This document shows, in pieces, positions 13,701-24,986 of a stretch of 64,000 nucleotides of DNA. The stretch is from NCBI RefSeq assembly GCF_963169125.1, contig NC_084797.1, forward strand, positions 95,753,868-95,817,867, in the 5' to 3' direction. The notes under the pieces were generated by a model, which had not been told where the DNA came from, made no database searches, and saw only the letters and a program-made list of their open reading frames with translations. How positions within the stretch are numbered: position 1 is the first letter of the stretch; every line of letters starts with the position of its first letter. The translations under genes and the position numbers were made by a program. Origin of the DNA: Humulus lupulus. Its lineage: Eukaryota > Streptophyta > Magnoliopsida > Rosales > Cannabaceae.

Positions 13701-14007
13701 GTCCCTGGATATGATCGAAGAGCTCCGGGAGCAGTCACAGGTCCAACTCAAAATGTACCAAGGCAAGATAGCCCGACACTTCAACACAAGAGTCAAGAGC
13801 CATACATTCAAAGTTGGAGACCTTGTCCTGCGAAGAGTATTTCCTGCTACGCAGGACCCGGGAGTGGGAGTCCTCGGACCCAACTGGGAAGGCCCCTATG
13901 AAGTACAAGAAAAAGTGGGCCATGGGACGTATCACTTAAAGAGACTCGACGGATCTAAAGTCCCCCGCGCCTAGAACGCGGAGCACCTCCGCCGTTACTA
14001 CCAATAA
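10754..14007 (+). pseudogene. pol of Tat-1: reverse transcriptase, two RNase H domains, integrase
   Basis: One frame runs from about 10770 to 14007 with six stops: TAG 10906, TAG 11290, TGA 11533, TAG 12124, TAA 12241, TAG 13972. The reverse transcriptase contains PVLVPKPDGSWRMCIDF and the catalytic YVDD at 11454-11465. An ordinary RNase H region follows (VYYVSKRLL). A second RNase H begins near 12307 (VDGASNEKGAGAG), typical of Tat elements. The integrase has the H-H-C-C zinc region near 12950-13090 and a D, D-35-E triad at 13171, 13351 and 13459. Family comparison suggests glutamine, arginine or tryptophan codons at five of the six stops. The native end is probably the TAA at 14005. The copy is non-functional unless supplied in trans. 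Confidence 0.92.
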
Positions 14008-14221
14008 GCCCCGGACTATCTAGTCGAAAGTCCTCGGTGGACGTAGCAAAAGTGTAAAATGTGGAAATAATCCTCCCTGCTGTAAAACACATGCCTAACA
14101 GGCTAATTTAATGAAACACGGAGAGATTCACTCCGCTTTTACTGCAATTTTTATCCCTGTGTTCAAAGCTGCGTTTTAACAAGTGAACACGCGGTCCGGA
14201 GACGTCCGGACCCCACGCTCA

Positions 14222-14231
14222 CTTGGGGGGG
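14222..14231 (+). other. Internal polypurine-like G tract after pol
   Basis: ACTTGGGGGGGTATACATGG lies about 215 bases after the pol end. It resembles the true polypurine tract before the 3' LTR (ACCTTGGGGGTAAA), but no LTR follows. An equivalent tract follows pol of Tat-2 at 28581. Confidence 0.5.
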
Positions 14232-14544
14232 TATACATGGCTAAGGCATAGCCATACGCCCCTTGAACAAAACATACACAGAACACCACTTATGTGCTAG
14301 CATTGTGTTTGAAAATTTAAAATTGTTAAGCTTAGGTTAATTTGTTGCCATGAACATGCTTGCATTACGTGTCATGTGTGCATTATGTGTTTATGTGAAA
14401 ATTACCATTGAAATGCCTGCCATTATGCATCATGAAAATTATCTCCTGTGTAGCCCAGCGATGAACAGGACTGGGGGTTGGGGCGCATTCAGAGAGCTAC
14501 ACCGAAACACCCCCAACCTCCGGGCAAGCCCTTCAAAAAATACT

Positions 14545-14900
14545 CCGCGACCGCTGTAGAGCTTTGCTTCGCAAGCTCCAGCTCCGGGTCCCACAAGGCG
14601 AAAGATGGCAAGATCCGCGACCGTTGTAAGCCTTGCTTCACAGGCTTCAACTCCAGATCTCACAAAATAATGCATGGCGAGCTCCTCGACCACTGCAAGC
14701 TTCAGCTCCAGGAGCAGATATGGCCGATCCCCCATTCACAGCAGGCCTTGCTTCGCAAAGCCCCTGCTCCGGGATCGCACATGGTGGGCGTGGCAATTTC
14801 CCCGACCGCAAGGAGCCTTGCCTCGCAGGGCTCCATGCCAGGTCCCTGAAGTCAGCCACTATGAGGTCCGCAACGACAGTTAGTTTTGCTTCGCAAAGAT
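14545..14900. repeat. Imperfect tandem repeat of about 70 bp
   Basis: CCGCGACCG-type starts recur at 14545, 14615, 14684, about 14800 and 14862, each followed by variants of CTTGCTTCGCAAGCTCC. Copies are diverged. The array lies between pol and the antisense gene, the same place as the 118-bp array in Tat-2. Confidence 0.65.
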
Positions 14901-15371
14901 CTAACCTCAAGTCTAGCGACGCTCACCAAGAGAACTCCCGTTCCAGCACCATGGAACGGCTCACCTTAGCAATCCCAGCGAACAGTATAACTGCAAGTCC
15001 CGGGATTGGCTATTTGCCTTAGGAAAGCTGAAATACGGTGAAAGGAGTCTGGCCGTTGGAGACAGGAAACGTTCGTAACCTAGAAACTACGTGGGAAAAG
15101 ACATCAGCCGTAGAGCTTCAAGTTGGAAGTGCATAGGTTCTGGCCGTTGGAACCAAAACCTCATGCGCCCCTACAGCAGTTTCTACCGTGTAAAAGTCTA
15201 CCATAAAAGCAAAGTTAAACAAAGAACTCGGCAGAAAAGAAAGGAGAATGCTATAATTATGGAAAATATGTCTGCAATGAGAGAAGAGTACAGGGAGCCT
15301 CGCCCCAAAGGAAAAAACAAGTGAAAAATAATAATCAGTAAAGAATATTTTTTACAAATGATAAAACCCCT

Positions 15372-18300
15372 TCAAGCATTGGGGGTGGCTGCAGCTTCCA
15401 CGACCGCGGCCTCGGGGACATCGGTTTCAACTGAGGCTGGCGGAGTCGGCTCATTGGAAGGCGGAACTTTGTCACGGGAAGGTTCAGAGGTCCCCGCCTC
15501 TCCGGGATCTCCTGCCTCAGGGGCTCCAGCAGGTTCGTCAATGTTGTAAGTTTGGACGTACACCTCTAGGCCTTGATCCCACACCTGTAGCTTCTCCCTC
15601 ATGGCGTCGGCATCCTCTCCCAGATAGCCTAGTACCTCCGGGTTCACTTTCCAGAGTTGATGCATGAGGACCACATGCGATATATTAATCGTCCTGTTCA
15701 GTATCACCTCGGCATCCTCCTTCTCCTTCAAGCGCTCCGCCTCGGAGGTTGCCAGCTGTGCCTCCGCGACAGCTAATTGAGCCCTCAGTATTTCCATCTC
15801 GGCCTTGGAGGCATCCCGCTCTCCCTTAAGAGAATCAATCTCCTTCCGCTGCTCTCTATTTTGGTTCAGCACGGATTGCTTCTCGGTCACATGCCCCCTG
15901 GCAGTGAATTGCAAGGCTCCGATCTCTTTATCCTTCTCGGCGAGCCCCAACTCCAGCATAGACACGAGATCCCTGCTCCTCTTATGAAGTTGCTCCTCCT
16001 CGTGCAGCTTACTCTGAAGAGTGGAATATTCCTCTTGCTGCTTAAGGAGGAGATCATTTTTTGATTGCAAGCGGGCTTCCAAGGTATCCTTCTCCACCCT
16101 GGCTTGGGATAGCTCTTCCCGGAGCTTGGAGTTTTCGGCCTTCAAGGCATCTGACCGCTGTTTGAACTCATTCTCTGCGCTGGCCCGATACTCCCAATAT
16201 TTGGCAAGATATTTCTTGTCCGCCTCTTCCTCAGCTGTGCACCGGGCCCGGTCAGTCTTCTCCGAAGCCTCCCCCCTTAGGCTCTCGACCTGTTGGGTCA
16301 GTTTCAGCTTCTCCGCCTCCAAGGCCTGGCGAGCAACCTGGCTCTCCTCCAGTTGAACCAGAACTGTACCCACCTCCCGGAACGAGCGTTCCGCGATGAG
16401 AGAGGCCTGCAAGGAAAGACAACAGAATAAGTTAAGCAGAACCAAATGCACTAAGACAGATGATCCCAAAACACAACAACTGACAGCTTACCCCGGACAG
16501 TTGCTGCTTCACGGCATGTGTCAGCAACAGCGGATCCTTACTGCTACTGATGGCCCATTTCTCAGAATTGAGCTCGCACAAGCTCAGGGCCATATCCTCC
16601 ATCATCTCCGCTCCGAACGGCGCCAATGCACGTCCGAGCCTAGGCACCAGCCTCTTCTCCAAGGCTGGGCCATCCAAAACCGCTCCAGCCGGGTGAAGGG
16701 ATCTCACCCCCTCGGCCAGCTCAGCTCTCTTCACGGCAGACAAGTTGTCTGCCCTTCCCTGAGTAACAGCCTTCTCGGCCTCCAACCGCCTCTTCAAAAA
16801 ATTATCGGCCCGTCTTACACCCTCCAGGAGGGCAGCGGGGAAACGGGTTGGTTTCTGAGGGAAGTGGAACTTCAGGCCAGGCAGAGGGAGGTTTGTTTGC
16901 TGAGAAGAAGGAGACCCCGAAAGGGTGGACTCCCTTTGGGCTGGAGGAGGAGGAAGACGGGGTACTAGGGACGGTAGCGAAGACACTACCGCCCCAGTCT
17001 TTTGTTGCAGCTGATGTTGCTGTTGATTTTGCTGCTGTTGTGGCGGTGTTAGTTGCTTGTGTTGTTGTTGTGGTTGTTGTTGCTGTTGGGGTTGTTTTTG
17101 CTGCTGAGTGGGGGTAGTCTGGTGGTGACTGCGCGCAGTCCGGAGATCTCCATCACCTCCAGGTGGAGAATGTCTAAGGCGTTTTCTCTTGTCGCCCTCA
17201 GCCTCCCCTCCGGGTCGTTTGCTCACCCCGGCCTTCTTCGCGGGAAACACAAGTCCTTCCCCATCGCTGCTGCTACTCGAGACCATCATGGTCTCGGAAG
17301 GCCCATCAGCAGGAGACTTTTCTACCCCCGGAGACACTTGCGCTTCACCACTTGTCTTCTTGGGAGTGGCAGCTTTACCTCCCCTACCAACTTTGGCCTT
17401 TCGTCCTTTCCCCTTGGACGGGTCTTGGCTAGTGGCAGCCTTCTTAATAAGCGAGGTAGCTCTCCCCAACATTTTTGCTTCGGGATGTTCTGCAAGAAAC
17501 GTACGAAACAAGGTTAACGAACCAGCAAGCAATGTGAAAGAAGATAAGCAGAAGACAAGGAAACCAACAACATAAAAGCACAAGCAAGTCCGCCAGCAGA
17601 GAACAAGGAATAAAAAAGAGAAACGTTTGAGAAGGACGACCATGCACGAGAAACGTGGATGGCCTTCCCCGAGCGAAACAAGACACCGCTTCCTGCTCCA
17701 GGAAGCTCCCGTACTCCTTGAAGTCCGGGAATGACATGCTGAGGGAAGAAGGGTCAACCATGATGAAACCTTCTGACAGACTACCGTCACTCAAACACCC
17801 GAGGAGCTCATCTACCCTATCGCAATATCTGTCAAAGGGTACCCTACGCGGATCTAGCCTAAGGAAGCGGGGATCGAACCCCATCTAAGAGGTCCGGGAA
17901 ACCTCAGATAGGCTGGGGGTGTGAATCAATCGAAAGCTACCCTTACCTATCCCGGAAGTGCCAGCTCCCGGAGTCCCTTCATTGGGGTAAGCCGCGGCGT
18001 AGCGAGCCTCAATTTCTTCTACCTCCGACTGGGGGTCGGGGAACCTCTCCGCCCAACTGGGGGACAAATTATTCTCATCCTGGACTGCCTGACAGATCAC
18101 CTTGGACAGTTCCAGGGCAATCTGCTCCCGGACGTCAGCGGACACCTGACTTTGCCCCCTGCCACTCACTGGCCCAATATTTTGGAAGGAGGCGAGCAGC
18201 CCATACTCTATCAGAGATTCGGTGGTCACAAGTCCTTCCACCTTCAGCTCTTCCTCCGAGAACCCCTCGTAGAATTGCGACCTCCTTATCATCTCCGCAC

Positions 18301-19767
18301 AGCGAGGCGTCCGCGGGATGGCTTCTGCAAAATTCAAACATGAGTACTAGAGATCCTCCTGGAAGGCAAATCAAACGTAAAGGAACAAAGTTGAGAAGGA
18401 GAGAAAGGAGCTCTTACCAGGGACTTTGAAGTCCAAAGATAGGGCTGGCACCCTCTTCAGTGGGAAGCCAGTCGTCAGGAACCAGTACTCCCGGAGGTCC
18501 GGAACCCTCGCAGTATGACAGGTGGGACACATCACGTCCGGGTGCCTCTCCAGCCTGTAAAATCCCACCTTGTCTGGATGACCTCTCATGGGCTGAGACT
18601 TCAACCCGTAGAAGTACAGCACCTCCTCCGGGGTAGGAGCCTCCAGGTTCCGGGACTTGCAAAAGATGAACCACCCCGCTAGGAGCTTGTAGCTGGGGGG
18701 AATCAACTGGAAGGGGGCAATCCCCGCCTTCACACAGAAATTGGCAAAGTAACTTCTTAGGGGCAAGTGCGCCCCACACACTATGTGTGCCCAGCTCCAG
18801 GCACCAAAACCCTCGTGGCTCTGACTAGCCGACTCGCCCAGCACCGACAGACGGTGCCACATCAGGCCTGGGATGTTCTTCAGGCCTGCCTCTGAGGAGT
18901 ACAGCTCCAGCATGTCGTAGTTCCTGAACAGGTTCGGCTTCTGGTCCATCTCCCAGATTGAACTTTTGGTAGTCGGTGGGCTAGCCGCGACCACTTTTGC
19001 CATTCCTTTCCCCTTTGTGCCGGCGACAGGGGAACCCTTCTCCTGGGCAGAATCAGCCTCTGCCGCAGCGATGAGTTGTTCCTTTGAGATGTTCGTCACT
19101 GAACAAAAGAAACAAAGAAGAAAACACTCTAAGCAGTCAGCACCCTTGTCATACCCTAGCGGTATCAAAGGCATCGGGGAGACCCTCCCCGAAAACTGCT
19201 TGGAGAGGCTCCCACCGAGCTTGCCGAGGGGTTGGCACCATGCCACCCGAAGGACAGCAAGGAGCCAAACTCAGACTCCGACCCTAAGCCCGCCGAGAGA
19301 AGTGTTTTTCCAGAGAAAGACACCCTAAAGGCGTTCATGCTTATGCCCTAAAACAGCAAACCAGAATAGCGCAAGCAAGACAAGGAACGACTTTCCAAAC
19401 GCAAATCGTCAAAGCATGCAAAAGAGATTACTTATCGACTCACATCAATCGCATGCCTATCAAAGCCCTATTCACGCATGCACATAGGCGATACTGGCAG
19501 AAAACTCAACTCTAACAACTACCAACAACCTAAGGTTTGGGAGGAAAGAGCAAAGTAGAAATACTTACTGGTATTCGGGTAGTTGAAGGTTGAAGGAGTA
19601 ACTGGATCACTGCACAGAACGATCGTGAGAAGTAAATGCTGCAAAGACGAACGGCGTTTCAAACCCTGAACTTCGGCGAATAAACCCACTGCCAAATCAA
19701 AAGAAAAGTTTCTAGATTCCTTACCAAGAGAAGTGGCAAGTGCGAAGGAATGGAAGCTTAGAAGCAT
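15372..19767 (-). CDS. Antisense intron-containing gene of Tat-1 (extra ORF)
   Basis: The gene is transcribed against the element. Segments read on the - strand: a first exon ending at 19569 (donor GTAAGT); exon 19098-18418; exon 18324-17947; exon from 17884 to about 17670; exon 17489-16492; exon 16406-15372. The introns 18417-18325 and 16491-16407 have GTAAG donors, GCAG acceptors and keep frame. The second exon holds a globular domain (LPLRSYFANFC, APFQL, YKLLAGWFIFCKSR, EEVLYFYGLK) like the plant 'putative gypsy type transposon' family. Then come a Lys-rich and Gln-rich region and a long coiled coil (heptads over about 300 residues) with an acidic Pro/Ala tail. Function is unknown. The frame across 17947/17884 does not match and one donor near 17670 seems lost, so this copy may be slightly broken or my junctions may be wrong there. 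Confidence 0.75.
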
Positions 19768-19850
19768 GAGAGTTCGAAGGTTTGGGAATCTGAAAATCCG
19801 AGGGATAGAGAATTTGAAAGCGTAAAGAGGAAGAACGGTCCGTTCCCTCG

Positions 19851-19858
19851 TTTTTATA
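19851..19858 (-). promoter_or_regulatory. TATA box of the antisense gene
   Basis: On the - strand GCTATAAAAACG lies about 85 bases upstream of the first ATG (19767) of the antisense gene. It is separate from the LTR promoters and points towards pol. Confidence 0.55.
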
Positions 19859-20312
19859 GCAGGAAAGAAGTCGTTTCGAATTCCTCAAAGGGACGGTCCC
19901 GATCTTCCCATTCCGTGTGCATCAGATCCAACGGCTGGAGATGAAGAGACGATCCTATTTATGACTCCTCGGATGGGAATAAAGTATTTATTTCCCATCA
20001 TTATACCACCTCGGGCCCGGTGTACCATTAAAAACCGTCAAATCATTACTCAGATGCCTGACGCACGCATACTCAGCCAGTCGCCTCACGCACACGTCTT
20101 GATCACAGAGCCATTCCTGGCATGACGCGTGGCCCTTGCCACACTTGAGTACTTGAGTTCAAACAGAAGAAATTTCCTTTCTTTTTCATACTAACACTCA
20201 GGCGGGAAAAAGGAACCCTTCCAGGAACACAGGAGGTGACCCCTCGCCTAATCTAGAAACCAGAATACCCGGAGGACTGTACAAGCTCCCGGATCTATCA
20301 AAGCTCCGTGAC

Positions 20313-20324
20313 CTTGGGGGTAAA
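20313..20324 (+). other. Polypurine tract of Tat-1
   Basis: CTTGGGGGTAAA directly precedes the TG of the 3' LTR, where plus-strand DNA synthesis is primed. Confidence 0.75.
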
Positions 20325-21213
20325 TGGTATCCAGATTTCCGGATAGCGTTAGATGGATAGCCTCGGGGAAGCAGAATTATCAAAGTCTTTCACGGAAGGT
20401 GACCAGAGTTCGCGGATGGACAGAAAGGCTTCACCTCTCCCGTTTAGTGTCCGGCTTACTCTTTCAAGCAAACGAGACACGGAAGCTCATCAACTCTCCC
20501 GGAATCGCGAAGGGATATCCTTCGAGGAAGCCCCTTCCAGGAGAAGCTCTTCAGGTTGCCTTCGCGGAAATAGTTCCGTGCCTCGCACGGAACAAGACCA
20601 AGCGGTCAAGTCATGGAGGAGGCATAGTTGGAATGATATCCGCCTGACACAGGATCCCGCCTGACATGCCCGACAGGTCAAGGCCGCACACATCCCAGCA
20701 TCCCTAAAAGTACCATTTCGCCTACTGTTCCGCTGACAACTTGGAAAAGACGGCTGCCTTTGTGCATTCCCCATACTTTCACGTAAATATACCCACATAG
20801 AGCCCGGTAGCCAGGCGACTACGGTAATTGTATCCCCTATTTATGGCTAGTGTAATAAAGACTCATGTGAGTAGAGAAAAAACCCTAATCCAAAACCCTA
20901 GCTATAAAGACCCCCTCATTTTACGATAGAGGGGACGGCCAACAAATTACATAGCAAGAACTCTACCAAAATCTCTCTAGCTTCATCTTCTTCAAGAGAA
21001 CCCGAGAGAAACACTGTGAGTGTGTGAAGTTCTTATACACCAGCCCTCTTACTGTAATTCTCTACAAGTATAATAACATCGACTCGTGGACTAGGGCTCG
21101 TTAACACCTGAACCACGTACAAAATCTGTTGGTCTAATTATATTCCTGCACTTCTACAGTTCTTATCTTTTTGTTATTCTGTTTGTATTCGTCTCCGAAA
21201 AACTCGGTAAACA
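20325..21213 (+). repeat. 3' LTR of Tat-1
   Basis: This is an 889-bp copy of the 5' LTR, starting TGGTATCC and ending TAAACA. The 5-bp duplication GGTAG and the triplet array follow. It has no net length change against the 5' LTR. Confidence 0.95.
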
Positions 21214-24200
21214 GGTAGTGGTAGTGGTAGTGGTACTGGTAGTGGTAGTTGTAGAAGTGGTAGAAGTTGTAGTAGTAGTCGTAATAGTAGTCGTAGTAGT
21301 TGTCGTTGTAGTCGTAGTAGTGGTAGTAGTTGTAGTATGGTAGTAGTGGTAGTAGTCATTGTACTAGTAGTAGTGGTTGTAGTATTGGTAGTAGTAGTTG
21401 TAGTAGTAGTTGTAGGAGTAGTGGTGGTGGTGGTGGTAGTGATAGTAGTGGTAGTGGTGGTAGTGATAGTAGTGGTAGTGGTGGTAGTGGTTGTAGTAAT
21501 AGTGGTGGTAGTAGTGTTAGTAGTAGTGGTGGTAGTAGTGGTGGTAGTAGTGGGAGTAGTAGTGGTAGTAGTAGTAGTAGAAGTAGTGGTAGTGGTAGTG
21601 ATAGAGGTAGTGGTAGAATTGGTAGTAGTGGTAGTAGTGGTCATAGTAGTAGTCATAGTAGTAGTCGCAAGTAGTAGTAGTAGTAGTCGTAAGTAGTGGT
21701 AGTTGTGGTAGTAGTACTGGTGGTAGTAGTGGTGGTAGTGGTGGTAGTGGTAGTAGTGGTAGTAATGGTAGTGGAAGTGGTAGAAGTGGTAGTGGTGGTG
21801 GTAGTAGTAGTTGTAGTGGTAGTAGTAGTAGTAGTAGTAGTAGTAGTAATAGTAGTAGTTGTTGTAGTGGTAGTAGAAGTTGTACTATTACTGGCAGTGG
21901 TCGTGGTCGTAGTAGTGGCCGTGGTAGTGGTCGTGGTAGTGGTGTGGTATTAGTAGTAGCGGTTGTAGTACTGGTACTAGTAGTGGTAGTAGTAGTGGTG
22001 GTAGTCGCGGTAGTTGTAGTGGTGGTAGTGATGGTAGTGGTAGTAGTGGTAGAGGTTGTGGTAGTGGTAGTAGTGGTAGTGGTTGAAGTAGTGGTAGTGG
22101 TGGTGGTGGTGGTAGTGGTGGTAGCTGTGGTAGTAGTAGTGATGGTGGTAGTAGTGGTGGTAGTAGTTGTAGTAGTAGTCGTAATAGTAGTGGTAGTGGT
22201 AGAGGTAGTTGTAGTGGTAGTGGTAGTGGTAGTTGTAGTGGTAGTAGTAGTGGTAATAGTAGTGGTAGTAGTATAGGTAGTGCTCGTGGTAGAGGTTGTG
22301 GTAGTAGTCGTGGTAGTAGTAGTAGTAGTGGTAGTAGTAGTTGTAGTAGTAGGTGTAGTAGTAGTGTTGGTATGGTGGTGGTGGTGGTAGTAGTGGTAGT
22401 GGTAGTGGTAGTGGTGGTAGTGGTTGTAGTAGTAGTAGTGGTGGTAGTAGTGGTGGCAGTAGTGGGTGTAGTAGTGGTAGTAGTAGTAGTAGAAGTAGTG
22501 GTATTGGTAGTGGTAGATGTAGTGGTAGAATTTGTAGTAGTTGTAGTAGTGGTCATAGAAGTAGTCATTGTAGTAGTCGCAAGTAGTCGTAGTAGTAGTC
22601 GTAAGTTGTGGTAGTAGTGGTAGTACTGGTAGTATAGTAGTAGTGGTAGTAGTGTTAGTAGTGGTGGTAGTAGTAGTGGTGGTAGTAGTAGTGGTAGTAG
22701 TAGTGGTCGTGGTAGTGGTCGTGGTAGTGGTAGTGGTTGTGGTAGTAGTAGTGGAGGTAGTCATAGTGGTAGTGGTAGTGGCGTGGAAGTGGTCGTTGTA
22801 GTAGTAATGGTAGTGGTCGTGGTAGGGGTCATGGAATTTGTCATGGAAGTGGTAGTGGTAGTGGTAGTGGTAGTGGAAGTTGTAGTGGTAGTGGTAGTGG
22901 TAGTGGTAGTAGTAGTTGTACTGGTAGTGGTAGTTGTAGAAGTTGTAGTAGTAGTCGTAATAGTAGTCGTAGTAGTAGTCGTTGTAGTCGTAGTAGTGGT
23001 AGTAGTTGTAGTATGGTAGTAGTGGTAATAGTCATTGTACTAGTAGTAGTGGTTGTAGTATTGGTAGTAGTAGTTGTAGTAGTAGTTGTAGGAGTAGTGG
23101 TGGTGGTGGTGGTAGTGATAGTAGTGGTAGTGGTGGTAGTGATAGTTGTGGTAGTGGTGGTAGTGGTTGTAGTAATAGTGGTGGTAGTAGTGTTGGTAGT
23201 AGTGGTGATAGTAGTGGTGGTAGTAGTGGGAGTAGTAGTGGTAGTAGTAGTAGTAGAAGTAGTGGTAGTGGTAGTGATAGAGGTAGTGGTAGAATTGGTA
23301 GTAGTGGTAGTAGTGGTCATAGTAGTAGTCATAGTAGTAGTCGCAAGTAGTAGTAGTAGTAGTCATTAGTAGTGGTAGTTGTGGTAGTAGTACTGGTGGT
23401 AGTAGTGGTGGTAGTGGTGGTAGTGGTAGTAGTGGTAGTAATGGTAGTGGAAGTGGTATTAGTGGTAGTGGTGGTGGTAGTAGTAGTTGTAGTGGTAGTA
23501 GTAGTAGTAGTGGTAGTAGTAGTAGTAGTAGTAGTAGGTGTAGTTGTTGTAGTGGTAGTAGAAGTTGTACTAGTACTGGCAGTGGTCGTGGTCTTAGTAG
23601 TGGTCGTGGTAGTGGTCGTGGTAGTGGTGTGGTATTAGTAGTAGCGGTTGTACTAGTGGTGGTAGTCGCGGTAGTTGTAGTGGTGGTAGTGATGGTAGTT
23701 GTAGTAGTGGTAGAGGTAGTGGTAGTGGTTGAAGTGGTAGTGGTTGAAGTAGTGGTAGTGGTGGTGGTGGTGGTAGTGGTGGTAGGTGTGGTAGTAGTAG
23801 TGATGGTGGTAGTAGTGGTGGTAGTAGTTGTAGTAGTAGTCGTAATAGTAGTGGTACTGGTAGTGGTAGTGGTAGTGGTAGTGGTAGTGGTAGTTGTAGT
23901 GGTAGTAGTAGGGGTAATAGTAGTGGTAGTAGTATAGGTAGTGCTCGTGGTAGAGGTCGTGGTAGTAGTCGTGGTAGTAGTAGTAGTGGTAGTAGTAGTT
24001 GTAGTAGTAGGTGTAGTAGTAGTGTTGGTATGGTGGTGGTGGTGGTAGTAGTGGTAGTGGTAGTGGTAGTGGTGGTAGTGGTTGTAGTAGTAGTAGTGGT
24101 GGTAGTAGTGGTGGTGGTAGTGGGAGTAGTAGTGGTAGTAGTAGTAGTAGAAGTAGTGGTATTGGTAGTGGTAGATGTAGTGGTAGAATTTGTAGTAGTT

Positions 24201-24949
24201 GTAGTAGTGGTCATAGAAGTAGTCATTGTAGTAGTCGCAAGTAGTCGTAGTAGTAGTCGTAAGTTGTGGTAGTATTGGTAGTAGTGGTAGTATAGTAGTA
24301 GTGGTAGTAGTGTTAGTAGTGGTGGTAGTAGTAGTGGTGGTAGTAGTAGTGGTTGTAGTAGTGGTCGTGGTAGTGGTCGTGGTAGTGGTAGTGGTCGTGG
24401 TAGTAGTAGTGGAGGTAGTCATAGTGGTAGTGGTAGTGGCGTGGTAGTGGCCGTTGTAGTAGTAATGGTAGTGGTCGTGGTAGGGGTCATGGAATTTGTC
24501 ATGGTAGTGGTAGTGGTAGGGGTAGTGGTAGTGGAAGTTGTAGTGGTAGTGGTAGTGGTAGTGGTAGTAGTAGTTGTACTGGTAGTGGTAGTTGTAGAAG
24601 TTGTAGTAGTAGTCGTAATAGTAGTCGTAATAGTAGTCGTTGTAGTCGTAGTAGTGGTAGTATGGTAGTAGTGGTTGTTGTGGTAGTAGTGGTTGTAGTG
24701 GTTTTAGTGGTAGTAGTGGTAGTAGTAGTAGTAGTGGTGGTAGTAGTAGTGGTAGTAGTAGTGGTAGTAGTAGTGGTAGTAGTGGTAGTGGTAGTGGTAG
24801 TAGTGGTAGTTGTAGTAGTGGTAGTGGTAGTGGTAGTAGAGGTAGTGGTAGTGGTGGTAGTGGTGGTAGTTGTGGTAGTCGTGGTAGTTGTAGTGGCAGT
24901 GGTAGTGGTAGTGGTAGTGGTAGTGGTAGTTGTAGTGGTAGTTGTAGTG

Positions 24950-24986
<37 letters not shown>

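Larger units (their letters stand above)
4519..21213 (+). mobile_element. Tat-lineage Ty3/gypsy LTR retrotransposon (Tat-1), with solo-LTR insertion
   Basis: The element runs from TGTTATCC to GTAAACA. It has two 889-bp LTRs and a 5-bp duplication GGTAG on both sides (4514-4518 and 21214-21218). Order: LTR, primer site, gag-protease, reverse transcriptase-RNase H-second RNase H-integrase, G-rich tract, about 70-bp repeats, antisense spliced gene, polypurine tract, LTR. By eye I count 15 differences between the LTRs (about 98.3% identity), so it is fairly young. The second RNase H after the normal one is a Tat-lineage feature. Without the nested 2285-bp solo LTR and its duplication it would be about 14.4 kb. 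Pol carries stop codons, so this copy cannot make its own enzymes. Confidence 0.93.

Noticed and set aside
17868..17886. B-box-like GGTTCGATCC on the - strand near 17875
   Set aside because: No A box at a fitting distance, and it lies inside an exon of the antisense gene.
4519..21213. Calling Tat-1 an Ogre element
   Set aside because: No extra ORF before gag and no intron in pol were seen; only the broader Tat lineage is supported.
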